DNA of 64,000 nucleotides from Variovorax fucosicus (GTDB lineage: Bacteria > Pseudomonadota > Gammaproteobacteria > Burkholderiales > Burkholderiaceae_C): assembly GCF_030316825.1 (NCBI RefSeq), contig NZ_JASZYU010000002.1, positions 434,001 to 498,000 of the forward strand, in the 5' to 3' direction. Below are positions 16,944-24,983 of the stretch, piece by piece; position 1 is the stretch's first letter, and each line of letters opens with the position of its first letter. The notes under the pieces are model-generated. The model worked only from the letters and a program-made list of their open reading frames with translations. It searched no databases and was not told the origin of the DNA. A program made the position numbers and the translations under genes.

Positions 16944-18365
16944 TCAGGCCAGCTTCAAGGCCGTTTCGCCGCCTTGTTCGAAACGAACGATGTCGTCTTC
17001 GCCCAGGTAGCTTCCGGTTTGTACCTCAATCACTTCCAGCACCGTCTTGCCGGGGTTTTCGAGACGGTATACAGCGCCGAGCGGGATATAGACCGACTCG
17101 TTTTCCTTGACCAGGATCGAGGTCTTGTCGCGCGTGACCATGGCGGTGCCCTGAACCACAACCCAATGCTCGGCACGGTGGTGATGCATGCGCAGCGCCA
17201 AGCCGGCCCCGGGCTTCACTGTCAGGCGCTTCACTGCGAAACGCTCGCCGTCGTCGATGCTGTCGTAGGCACCCCATGGGCGCGGCACGCGGCGGTGCCG
17301 GGTCGCCTGGCTGCGCCCCCGTGTCGTCAGCAGGCTGACCACTTCCTTGACTTGCTCTGCGCAATCACTGGAGGCGACCAGCAGTGCGTCGGGCGTGTCG
17401 ACGATCAAAAGGTTTTCGGTACCGAGCGCAACCACCGGACGCGTCGGCGCGTGGATGAATGTGTTCGTTGCACCCAGCGAAAAACCATGACCGCTGATGC
17501 GATTGCCTTCTGCGTCGGGCTCGTGCAAGGCGGCGACCGCGTTCCAGCTGCCGACATCGCTCCAGGCGCCCTCGAAGGGCACCACCGCCACATGGGCATA
17601 TCTTTCGAGCACCGCATAGTCGATGCTCTGGCTGCGGCATGCTTCGAACGCCGCACTGTCCATGCGCACGAAGTCGCCATCCGCCTGCGCTGCAGCGGTC
17701 GCATGCCGACAGGCTTCCAGAATGTCGGGCGCGTGTTCCGCCAGCGCCGCGAGCAGCACCTTGGCTTGCACCAGGAAGATGCCGGCATTCCAGAAATGGT
17801 CGCCTTGCAACAGTAACTGCTGGGCGCGCGCGGCATCGGGCTTTTCGACGAACGCCACCACGCGTCGCGCGTCGGTGTCGCTGCTGTCATCGAGGAACTT
17901 TCCGCGCTGGATGTAGCCGTAGGCGGTGCTCGGAAATGTGGGAAGTACCCCGAAGGTCACGATGTGGCCTGCCAGCGCTGCTGCAATCCCCTTGGTGACC
18001 GTCGATGCGAACTGTGCGGCATCCGGTATGTGGTGATCGGCCGGCGCGAACAACAGCAGATGCTCGGGCTCGGCAAGCAGTGCGGCTGCGGCCATCGCCG
18101 CTGCCGTGTTGCGCGCCACCGGCTCCAGCAGCTGCCGGCCGCGCGTGCCTGCCGCGTCGACCGCTTCCTGCACCAGGAAACGGTGCTCTTCAGCCGCCAC
18201 GCAGGTGACTGACGGATTGAGCAGGCGCAGCCGTTCCAGCGTGAGCTGCAACAGGCTCTTATTGCCTATCAGCGGCGCGAACTGCTTGGGCAATGTCTTG
18301 CGTGACAGCGGCCACAGTCGCGTACCGCTGCCGCCGCAGAGCACGACAGGGTGAACGGTGTTCAA
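16944..18365 (-). CDS. manC: Mannose-1-phosphate guanylyltransferase / mannose-6-phosphate isomerase
   Basis: Bifunctional type II enzyme making GDP-mannose. The first 330 residues form the nucleotidyltransferase, with the signature LCGGSGTRLWPLSRKTLPKQ and the FVEKPDAARA and WNAGIFL motifs. The last 120 residues are the cupin isomerase domain, with RPWGAYDSIDDGERFAVKR and the metal-binding MHHHRAEHWVVV. The total of 473 residues is normal. Start chosen: TTG at 18365, overlapping the TGA of the preceding gene, since it places the GGSGTRLWP motif about 10 residues in. It supplies GDP-mannose for Fcl and the glycosyltransferases. Confidence 0.95.
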   Translation of the reverse strand: MNTVHPVVLCGGSGTRLWPLSRKTLPKQFAPLIGNKSLLQLTLERLRLLNPSVTCVAAEEHRFLVQEAVDAAGTRGRQLLEPVARNTAAAMAAAALLAEPEHLLLFAPADHHIPDAAQFASTVTKGIAAALAGHIVTFGVLPTFPSTAYGYIQRGKFLDDSSDTDARRVVAFVEKPDAARAQQLLLQGDHFWNAGIFLVQAKVLLAALAEHAPDILEACRHATAAAQADGDFVRMDSAAFEACRSQSIDYAVLERYAHVAVVPFEGAWSDVGSWNAVAALHEPDAEGNRISGHGFSLGATNTFIHAPTRPVVALGTENLLIVDTPDALLVASSDCAEQVKEVVSLLTTRGRSQATRHRRVPRPWGAYDSIDDGERFAVKRLTVKPGAGLALRMHHHRAEHWVVVQGTAMVTRDKTSILVKENESVYIPLGAVYRLENPGKTVLEVIEVQTGSYLGEDDIVRFEQGGETALKLA

Positions 18366-19084
18366 CGCGAGCCATCCCCGGTGACCACAGCACCGACGGT
18401 CTTCAGCAGGATCTTGATGTCCAGCCACAGCGACCAGTTGTTGACGTACTCTGCGTCGAGCTCGACGCGCTTGGCATAGGGCAGCCGGTTGCGGCCGCTG
18501 ACTTGCCAGAGACCGGTGATGCCCGGGCGCATTTCGCAATAGTGCGCCCAGCTCTTGCCGTACAGGCTGCGCTGCCGCTCCATGCAGGGACGCGGGCCGA
18601 CCAGGCTCATGTCGCCCTTCAGCACATTCCAGAACTGCGGCAGTTCATCGAGGCTGAGCTTGCGGATGAACTGGCCGACCGGCGTGATGCGCGGGTCTTT
18701 TTCAAGCTTCTGGAACGTGTCCCACTCTGTACGCGCCATGTCGTTGCGGCTGAGGAACTCATCGAGCACTTCTTCCGAGTTTTGCAGCATCGAACGGAAC
18801 TTGTAGAAGCGAAAGCGTTGGCCGCCCGCACCCAGACGGTTCTGCCAGAAGTGAACGGGCCGGCCCATGCTGATCAACACGCACAGCGCGACCACAAGAT
18901 AGATTGGTCCGAACACCGCGAAGAAAGTAAGGGCGCCTGCGATGTCGAGCGCACGCTTTGCAGTGCGTTCGACTGCGGTCAGCCGACGTGGCTGCACATA
19001 GATCGTCGGATGCGATGGATTGCCGCCTCCAGGAACGAGGCGGGGGGCAACGGGGCCGTGAGCGGCGGAGTCGGATCGGAACAT
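18362..19084 (-). CDS. Undecaprenyl-phosphate sugar phosphotransferase (short WbaP/WcaJ-type)
   Basis: First gene of the - strand EPS operon. It is predicted to start each repeat unit by moving a sugar-1-phosphate onto undecaprenyl phosphate at the inner membrane. At 240 residues it contains only the catalytic phosphoglycosyl transferase part, without the long N-terminal membrane domain of full-length WcaJ. It has a hydrophobic re-entrant helix (about residues 48-70), FYKFRSM, the catalytic Asp-Glu in SLDELPQFWNV, and GPRPCMERQ followed by RPGITGLWQVSGR. The sugar (glucose or galactose) cannot be decided. Confidence 0.92.
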   Translation of the reverse strand: MFRSDSAAHGPVAPRLVPGGGNPSHPTIYVQPRRLTAVERTAKRALDIAGALTFFAVFGPIYLVVALCVLISMGRPVHFWQNRLGAGGQRFRFYKFRSMLQNSEEVLDEFLSRNDMARTEWDTFQKLEKDPRITPVGQFIRKLSLDELPQFWNVLKGDMSLVGPRPCMERQRSLYGKSWAHYCEMRPGITGLWQVSGRNRLPYAKRVELDAEYVNNWSLWLDIKILLKTVGAVVTGDGSR

Positions 19085-19391
19085 CGAAATCCCCTGAAAA
19101 AGGGCACTGCGTCAAAGATCGGCAGTGTAACGCTTTACTACTATTCGCAAGAATTTGAACACATTTGAGCTACTTCGTCTTGTCGACAAAAGTCGTAAGC
19201 CATCCGACAAAGCATGGCTTCCAACCCTCTGTCCGCTCCCTGCTGACTCTTTTTGTGCATCGCAGCAATATTAAACAGAGTGTAGTCCTTTTGTATGACA
19301 TAAAAGTAACGGTGCGAGATCGAAAGCGTTGTCTTTACGCGCCGAAGTGCAGAAAGTCACACTTTCGGGTTAACCCGATGCCGTGGCAAAC
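19085..19391 (-). promoter_or_regulatory. Upstream region of the - strand EPS operon
   Basis: About 300 bases, clearly richer in A/T than the neighbours, between the EPS operon and the rne terminator. It holds two overlapping inverted repeats: GAAAGT/ACTTTC (19352-19366) and the perfect 14-bp palindrome TCGGGTTAACCCGA (19365-19378). A separate 10-bp palindrome TTGTCGACAA lies at 19180-19189. Candidate -10 elements on the - strand are TACACT sequences near 19290 and 19128, without convincing -35 partners. Binding by a regulator is an inference. Confidence 0.5.
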
Positions 19392-19428
19392 AAAAAAGCC
19401 CCTGGCGCCGTCACCGGCGCCAGGGGCT
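19392..19428 (-). terminator. Rho-independent terminator of rne
   Basis: A perfect 14-bp stem (19397-19410 with 19415-19428) built around CCCCTGGCGCCG and a 4-base loop is followed, reading leftwards, by a run of six T residues. It lies 20 bases after the rne stop codon. Confidence 0.92.
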
Positions 19429-19448
19429 CGAAGTCACTCCGTCTCGGT

Positions 19449-22361
19449 TCAGACGGCGACGTTGTCCCGAGGTGTTGCCTGCTCAAAGGGCAGAACCACG
19501 TGGGTCAGATCCCTGCGGGTCTCCACCAACACCAGAGGCTCGTCATCGAGAACCACTGCCGGCGGTCGTTGACGCGGCACATGCACGGGCTGCGGTTCGG
19601 CCGCAATCGCCGCCTGCGCCTGGGCAATGCGCTCGGCGTCGGAGTTGACCCAGTGCAGACCGGAGCCTTCTGCGATCTGCGCGAGTTGGGCCAATGGCAA
19701 TTCGAACGGCGTTACCTTGGGCAGCGCTCGACTCGACGGCGCGGGTGCGACAGCACTCGGCACGATGGTCACCGGCTCCACGTGTTCGCGCGGCGCTGCT
19801 GCGAAGGCCGGGGCAGCGGCCAGGCGGGTCGGCGGGGCGTCGGCTTCGACTTCGGTGGCGCCAGTCGTCGCCGCAGCCGGTTCTGCATCGTCGCGCGGCG
19901 CACGTTCCCGGCGGTCACGGCCATAGCGGTCGCGTGAACGGCCGCGGCGTTCTTCGCCTTCGGCGCGCGGCGCTTCGGGAGCGCTGTCCTCCGGTACGAC
20001 TGCTGCGGTGTCTATCGGTGGCTCGGCCTCGGCGCGGAGGGTGTCGCTCGCCGCAGGAGCGCTGTCGCCACGGCGCTCGCGCCGGCCTTCACCGCCTCGT
20101 TCGCGGCGTTCGCCCCGCTCTCCTCGTTCACCACGGGTGCGCGGCGGGCGCTGTTCGCCCGCAGCCGCAACGTTCTCTTCACCGGCAACCTGGCCCGGCA
20201 TTGCAAGCTGGTCTTGCTGAATGCCTTCGGACGCAACCGGCAAGGCACGGGTCTCGCCATCGCGGCGTTCGCCACGGCCACCTCGGCGCTCGCCGTCACG
20301 CGGCGGGCGCGGTTCGCGCGGCTGTTGCGGGTCACGTGCTTCGCGGGGCTCACGGCGCTCGCCTTCGGCGCGCGGTTCACGGCGCTCGCCCTCAGCGCGC
20401 GATTCGCGTCGCTCGCCTTCAGGCCGCCCTTCGCGGCGCTCGCCTGAGCGGCCGCCACGGCGTTCGCCATCGCGGCCGCTTCGGCCGCCGCGGCGCTGCT
20501 CGCCGTCACGGCCACCGCGGGCTTCGCCGCCGCGGCTGCCTTCGCGCCGCGGCTGCCGGGGTGCCTCTTCCGGCGCAGCAACCGGCGCCGGCGTCGGGGT
20601 GGGCGCGGGGGCCGGGGTACCGCCGAAGAAGCTCTTGAGCCAACCGAAGAAGCCGGTTTCGGCGGGAGCAGGTGTCGGAGCGGGGGTCACGACGGGTGCC
20701 GGTGTAGCCACCGGCGCTGCAGCGCGCACGGGTTCGGGCTTGGGAATGGCGACCGGTGCCGGTGCGTCGGGCAGCACGCCCTTGATCACCGGTGTCTGCT
20801 TGTTGGTCGGCTCCTGCGAGCGCCGGGTGATGGAGGTCGGATCTTCGATCTCGTCCACCTTGTAGCTGGGCTCGATGTGGTCGAGGCGCGGGTCGTCGTG
20901 TTTGAGCCGCTCCAAGCGGTAGTTTGGCGTTTCGAGCGTCTTGTTCGGCTTCATCACCACGGTGACGCGTTGCTTCAGCTCGATCTTGGCGATCTCGGGC
21001 CGCTTTTCGTTCAGCAGGAAGGATGCGACGTCCACCGGCACCTGAACGTGCACGGCGGCCGTGTTGTCCTTCAGGCACTCCTCCTGAATGATGCGCAGGA
21101 TCTGCAGCGCGCTCGATTCGGTGTCGCGGATGTGGCCCGAGCCGCCGCAGCGCGGGCAGGGGATCGACGAGCCTTCGCTGAGCGCCGGCTTCAGGCGCTG
21201 GCGGCTCATTTCCATCAGGCCGAACTTGCTGATCGAGCCGAATTGCACGCGGGCGCGGTCTTGCCGCAGCGCGTCGCGCAGGCGGCTTTCGACTTCGCGG
21301 CGGTTCTTCGACTCGTCCATGTCGATGAAGTCGATGACGATCAGGCCGCCCAGGTCGCGCAGGCGCATCTGGCGGGCCACTTCGTCGGCGGCTTCGAGGT
21401 TGGTGCGGGTAGCGGTTTCTTCGATGTCGCCGCCCTTGATGGCGCGCGCCGAGTTCACGTCGACCGAGACCAGTGCCTCGGTGTGGTCGATCACGATGGC
21501 GCCGCCGCTCGGCAACTGCACCGTGCGGGCATAGGCCGATTCGATCTGATGCTCGATCTGGAAGCGCGAGAACAGCGCCGCGTCGTCGCGGTAGCGCTTC
21601 ACGCGGGCCGCATGCTCGGGCATGACGTGCGCCATGAACTGCTGCGCCTGGTCGTAGATGTCGTCGGTGTCGATCAGGATGTCGCCGATGTCGTGATTGA
21701 AATAGTCACGAATCGCACGGATCACGAGGCTCGATTCCTGGTAGATCAGGAATGCGCCCTTGCCGCCCTTGGACGCGCCGTCGATGGCGGCCCAGAGCTT
21801 GAGCAGGTAGTTCAGATCCCACTGCAGTTCGGGCGCCGAACGGCCGATGCCTGCAGTGCGGGCGATGATGCTGGCACCCTTGGGGTACTCCAGCTGATCC
21901 ATCGCCTCTTTCAGCTCGGCGCGGTCGTCGCCCTCGATGCGCCGGCTCACGCCGCCGCCGCGCGGATTGTTCGGCATCAGCACGACATAGCGGCCGGCCA
22001 GCGAGATGAAGGTGGTGAGTGCGGCACCCTTGTTGCCGCGCTCTTCCTTCTCGACCTGAACCACCAGTTCCTGGCCTTCGCGGATCGCGTCCTGGATGCG
22101 GGCCTGGCTGGCTGACACGCCTTCGGCGAAGTACTGCTTGGAGATTTCCTTGAACGGCAGGAAGCCGTGGCGGTCTTCGCCGTAGTCGACGAAGCAGGCC
22201 TCGAGACTGGGTTCGACCCGGGTCACGACCGCCTTGTAGATGTTGCCCTTGCGCTGTTCGCGCCCTTCGATTTCGATTTCGTAGTCGAGCAGTTTCTGCC
22301 CGTCGACGATGGCCAGGCGGCGTTCTTCCGGCTGCGTGGCGTTGATCAGCATCCGCTTCAT
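19449..22361 (-). CDS. rne: Ribonuclease E
   Basis: Endoribonuclease that starts mRNA decay and matures rRNA and tRNA; it anchors the RNA degradosome. The 970-residue protein has an N-terminal catalytic half with an S1 domain (GNIYKAVVTRVEPSLEACFVDYG), the metal-binding Asp301 (SVDVNSARA) and Asp344 (VIDFIDMD), and the Zn-link CPRCGG (Cys402, Cys405). The C-terminal half from about residue 520 is low-complexity: Pro/Ala stretches, then a long Arg/Glu/Gly-rich region with repeated GERRE units, a likely disordered RNA- and protein-binding scaffold. It is divergent from rluC, as in enteric bacteria. Confidence 0.97.
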   Translation of the reverse strand: MKRMLINATQPEERRLAIVDGQKLLDYEIEIEGREQRKGNIYKAVVTRVEPSLEACFVDYGEDRHGFLPFKEISKQYFAEGVSASQARIQDAIREGQELVVQVEKEERGNKGAALTTFISLAGRYVVLMPNNPRGGGVSRRIEGDDRAELKEAMDQLEYPKGASIIARTAGIGRSAPELQWDLNYLLKLWAAIDGASKGGKGAFLIYQESSLVIRAIRDYFNHDIGDILIDTDDIYDQAQQFMAHVMPEHAARVKRYRDDAALFSRFQIEHQIESAYARTVQLPSGGAIVIDHTEALVSVDVNSARAIKGGDIEETATRTNLEAADEVARQMRLRDLGGLIVIDFIDMDESKNRREVESRLRDALRQDRARVQFGSISKFGLMEMSRQRLKPALSEGSSIPCPRCGGSGHIRDTESSALQILRIIQEECLKDNTAAVHVQVPVDVASFLLNEKRPEIAKIELKQRVTVVMKPNKTLETPNYRLERLKHDDPRLDHIEPSYKVDEIEDPTSITRRSQEPTNKQTPVIKGVLPDAPAPVAIPKPEPVRAAAPVATPAPVVTPAPTPAPAETGFFGWLKSFFGGTPAPAPTPTPAPVAAPEEAPRQPRREGSRGGEARGGRDGEQRRGGRSGRDGERRGGRSGERREGRPEGERRESRAEGERREPRAEGERREPREARDPQQPREPRPPRDGERRGGRGERRDGETRALPVASEGIQQDQLAMPGQVAGEENVAAAGEQRPPRTRGERGERGERRERGGEGRRERRGDSAPAASDTLRAEAEPPIDTAAVVPEDSAPEAPRAEGEERRGRSRDRYGRDRRERAPRDDAEPAAATTGATEVEADAPPTRLAAAPAFAAAPREHVEPVTIVPSAVAPAPSSRALPKVTPFELPLAQLAQIAEGSGLHWVNSDAERIAQAQAAIAAEPQPVHVPRQRPPAVVLDDEPLVLVETRRDLTHVVLPFEQATPRDNVAV
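20347..20454 (-). repeat. Four imperfect 27-bp tandem repeats inside rne
   Basis: Units at 20347-20373, 20374-20400, 20401-20427 and 20428-20454 share the core GGCGCTCGCC (GTCGCTCGCC in the third). They encode a nine-residue period of the type GERREPRAE in the disordered C-terminal region of RNase E. The units keep the reading frame, so copy-number change would lengthen or shorten the basic/acidic tract without breaking the protein. Confidence 0.8.
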
Positions 22362-22907
22362 GAGCGTTGTCCTCTTATGTGTCGTTCTACCGGCCCATGA
22401 CGGGCCAACGATGCACAGACGACGCTTCTCGAAACGAGGGGAATTGCCGCTTGGCCCCGGATGCTGTGGCCGTTTCGCGCGAAAGCGCGGGCGGCCGTCT
22501 GAGCGTCAGCTCAAGGACAGCCGGGGTGGGGGCGCGTGGATGGGCGCGAGCCGGGTGCGGTGTTGATTTGCTATCTTTTTGATAGCGGATTGCGCAATGG
22601 TGGCGCGCGCTGCGGGCGATTCAATACCTGAAGCCGCTGGCAAAAGCCAGGTCGGCCAGCGCAGGCACAGTTGAATCAGCAGCATCAACACAAGGGACTC
22701 GCTTCGATCCGCAGACAGCTTGGGGGCTGCCTGCTGGGTATTCCGTATCGGTGTTTCGTGGGCGTCGGCATGACCCGGATGCCGAACCTGCCACTTTGCG
22801 CGATTGCGCGGGGTTTGCGGGTTCGACGCCAAGGCGGCATCGACCTCACAGCGTGGACATGAGTGCTCTAAACTTCTGTCTAATCAAGCACTTACACGAC
22901 CGCGCTG
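22362..22907. promoter_or_regulatory. Divergent rne/rluC intergenic region with structured rne leader
   Basis: This 546-base stretch holds no convincing gene. It should contain both promoters and a long rne 5' leader. Several inverted repeats are visible: the 12-bp palindrome TTTCGCGCGAAA (22473-22484) inside a GGCCG/CGGCC pair; GCTATC-N5-GATAGC (22570-22586); CTGGC-AAAA-GCCAG (22637-22650); and a 7-bp stem TCGGCAT/ATGCCGA (22765-22785). In E. coli the rne leader mediates RNase E autoregulation; the same role here is inferred. Confidence 0.55.
22570..22586. repeat. Inverted repeat GCTATC-N5-GATAGC
   Basis: Perfect 6-bp inverted repeat with a T-rich 5-base loop, in the rne/rluC intergenic region. 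The same layout (GCTATT, 5 bases, AATAGC) occurs at 51585-51601 downstream of the Lon-N-domain gene. The pair may belong to one dispersed family. Confidence 0.55.
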
Positions 22908-23921
22908 GTGAAAAACATTATAGGTGCGAAGCCCGGCCCTGCGGGGGCGGAAGTTCGTTTTCTGACGGTCGATGAAGAATCGGCCGGCCAGCGACTCGAC
23001 AACTTCCTGTTCCGTCAGCTCAAAGGCGTTCCCAAGACCCATGTCTACCGGATCATCCGGTCGGGAGAGGTGCGCATCAACAAGGGCCGCGCGCAGGCCG
23101 AAACCCGCATCGAAGTCGGCGACGTGCTGCGGCTGCCGCCGGTGCGCGTGGCCGCGCGGTCGGAAGAAGGCGCGACGCCACCAGCGCCGCCGCGCGACTT
23201 TCCGCTGTTGCACGAAGACGATGCCCTGCTCGCGATCGACAAGCCGGCCGGCGTGGCCGTCCACGGTGGCAGCGGCGTGAGCTTCGGCGTGATCGAGCAG
23301 TTGCGCACCGCGCGACCGTCCGCGAAGTTTCTGGAACTCGTGCACCGGCTCGACCGCGAAACCTCCGGCATCCTGCTGGTCGCCAAGAAGCGCAGCGCGC
23401 TGACCGCGCTGCAAGACCAGTTCCGCGAGCGTGAAACCGGCAAGACCTACCTCGCGCTGGTCGAAGGCGACTGGCCGACCGCCAAGAAGGTGCTCGATGC
23501 ACCGCTGGCCAAGTATTTGCTGCCCGACGGCGAGCGCCGCGTGCGCGTCGTGGCCAAGGACCATGCCGACGCGATGCGTGCGATCACGCTGGTCAAGGTG
23601 CTGGCCCGGTTCAGCCTGCCGGGCGAAAAACAGCCGATGTCCCTGCTGGCCGTGACGATCAAGACCGGCCGCACGCACCAGATCCGCGTGCACCTCGCCT
23701 CGGCCGGGCACGCGATCGCGGGCGACGACAAGTATGGCGATTTCGAACGCAATCGCGCGCTGCAGAAAACCGGTCTCAAGCGCATGTTCCTGCACGCTTG
23801 GCGCCTGCAGTTCAACCACCCCGCCGATGGCCACCGCGTTGCGCTGCAGGCCGCGCTGCCGCCGGAACTCGCCAGCCTGCTGCCGCCGGCGACCCTTACC
23901 GAAACTTCAAGACATGACTGA
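22908..23921 (+). CDS. rluC: 23S rRNA pseudouridine synthase RluC
   Basis: Isomerises uridines in 23S rRNA (positions 955, 2504 and 2580 in E. coli). The 337-residue protein has an N-terminal S4 RNA-binding domain (LDNFLFRQLKGVPKTHVYRI) and a catalytic domain with HRLDRETSG, in which Asp149 is the nucleophile. KTGRTHQIRVHLA and GDDKYGD are further RluA-family motifs. The start is a GTG at 22908. The gene is divergent from rne, the same arrangement as in E. coli. It overlaps the following HAD gene by 8 bases. Confidence 0.93.
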   Translation: MKNIIGAKPGPAGAEVRFLTVDEESAGQRLDNFLFRQLKGVPKTHVYRIIRSGEVRINKGRAQAETRIEVGDVLRLPPVRVAARSEEGATPPAPPRDFPLLHEDDALLAIDKPAGVAVHGGSGVSFGVIEQLRTARPSAKFLELVHRLDRETSGILLVAKKRSALTALQDQFRERETGKTYLALVEGDWPTAKKVLDAPLAKYLLPDGERRVRVVAKDHADAMRAITLVKVLARFSLPGEKQPMSLLAVTIKTGRTHQIRVHLASAGHAIAGDDKYGDFERNRALQKTGLKRMFLHAWRLQFNHPADGHRVALQAALPPELASLLPPATLTETSRHD

Positions 23922-24576
23922 ACCAAGACGCTTCGACCTGATCGCCTTCGACTGGGATGGCACCCTCTACGACTCCACCCAATTGATCGTGCGCTGCATC
24001 CAGGCGGCCGTGGTCGACGTTGGCGGCGCGAAGCCGAGCGACAAGGATGCCGCCTGGGTCATCGGGCTCGGCCTGGCGGAAGCGCTGGCACGTGCTGCGC
24101 CGGATGTGCCGCGCGAGAAGTACGCCGAACTCGGTGCCCGCTACCGGCATCACTACCTCGGCCACAACGACGACCTGGTGCTGTTCGATGGCGTCCTGCC
24201 GATGCTCGATGCGCTGAGGGAGCGTGGCCACAAGCTGGCGGTGGCCACCGGCAAATCGCGCAAGGGCCTCGACGGCGCGCTCGCGACCGCCGAACTGCAC
24301 AACCGTTTCGACGGCTCGCGCACCGCGGACGAAACCGAGGGCAAGCCGCACCCGCGGATGCTGCTCGAGCTCATGGACGAGCTGCGCGTGCCGCCCGAGC
24401 GCACGCTGATGATCGGCGACACCACGCACGACCTGCAACTCGCCCTCAACGCCGGCTGCGCCAGTGTGGGTGTGAGCTACGGCGCGCACGAGCCGGCCAG
24501 CTTCGACGCGCTGCGCCCGCTGTTCATCGCCCATTCGGTGGCCAGCCTGCAGGAATGGCTGCTTGCCAACGCCTGA
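23914..24576 (+). CDS. HAD-family hydrolase, phosphoglycolate phosphatase-like
   Basis: A 220-residue cytoplasmic phosphatase of the haloacid dehalogenase family. Motif I is DWDGTLYD near residue 13 (nucleophile and acid Asp), motif II the Thr in AVATGK, motif III the Lys in EGKPHP, and motif IV MIGDTTHD. The helical cap between motifs I and II matches the Gph/YjjG-like subfamily, so small sugar phosphates or phosphoglycolate are likely substrates. The ATG at 23914 lies just before the rluC stop, which suggests coupling to rluC. Confidence 0.88.
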   Translation: MTEPRRFDLIAFDWDGTLYDSTQLIVRCIQAAVVDVGGAKPSDKDAAWVIGLGLAEALARAAPDVPREKYAELGARYRHHYLGHNDDLVLFDGVLPMLDALRERGHKLAVATGKSRKGLDGALATAELHNRFDGSRTADETEGKPHPRMLLELMDELRVPPERTLMIGDTTHDLQLALNAGCASVGVSYGAHEPASFDALRPLFIAHSVASLQEWLLANA

Positions 24577-24601
24577 AGAATCGACGCAGCAAGAGCGTGC
24601 C

Positions 24602-24970
24602 ATGAGTGAAGAAATCATTCCGTTGTGCAAGGCCGCCGATCTGGCCGAGGGCGGTGTTGCCGTGCCCTTCGACGTGACCTACGCGGGTGAAACCTGCCGC
24701 GCCTTCGCAATCCGCTTCGAAGGTCGGCCGCACGCGTTCCTGAACCGCTGCAGCCATGTGGCGATGGAGATGGACTTCCAGCCCGATCGCTTCTTCGATG
24801 ACAGCGGCCAGTGGCTGCTCTGCGCCACCCATGGCGCGGTCTACAAACCCGACACCGGCGAGTGCGCGGGCGGCCCATGCCGCGGCGGGCTGGTCAAGAT
24901 CGCCCTGAGCGAGCGGGACGGCGTGGTGCACTGGCATACTGCCTGGAACCTCCAACCCCTGGCCTTCTGA
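24602..24970 (+). CDS. Rieske [2Fe-2S] domain protein
   Basis: A 122-residue soluble protein made of a single Rieske domain. The cluster ligands are visible as C-x-H in NRCSHVAME and C-x2-H in LCATHGAVY, about 32 residues apart. No signal peptide or membrane segment is present, so it is not the bc1-complex Rieske protein; it resembles small ferredoxin-type Rieske proteins. It lies between the HAD phosphatase and the S49 peptidase, an arrangement recurring in Burkholderiales. The partner is unknown. The ATG at 24602 is preferred over an upstream start that overlaps the HAD gene. Confidence 0.88.
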   Translation: MSEEIIPLCKAADLAEGGVAVPFDVTYAGETCRAFAIRFEGRPHAFLNRCSHVAMEMDFQPDRFFDDSGQWLLCATHGAVYKPDTGECAGGPCRGGLVKIALSERDGVVHWHTAWNLQPLAF

Positions 24971-24983
24971 GCGGCCTTTCTAC

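Noticed and set aside
20330..20454. CRISPR array
   Set aside because: The repeats are directly adjacent 27-bp coding units without spacers. No cas gene is present anywhere in the window.
20877..22115. Long + strand frame opposite rne
   Set aside because: It mirrors the conserved catalytic half of RNase E and has no recognisable domain, only His/Val/Asp-rich shadow sequence.
22506..22832. 108-codon frame on the - strand between rne and rluC
   Set aside because: It lies within the expected rne leader, has no family motif and contains several hairpins; it is more likely non-coding.
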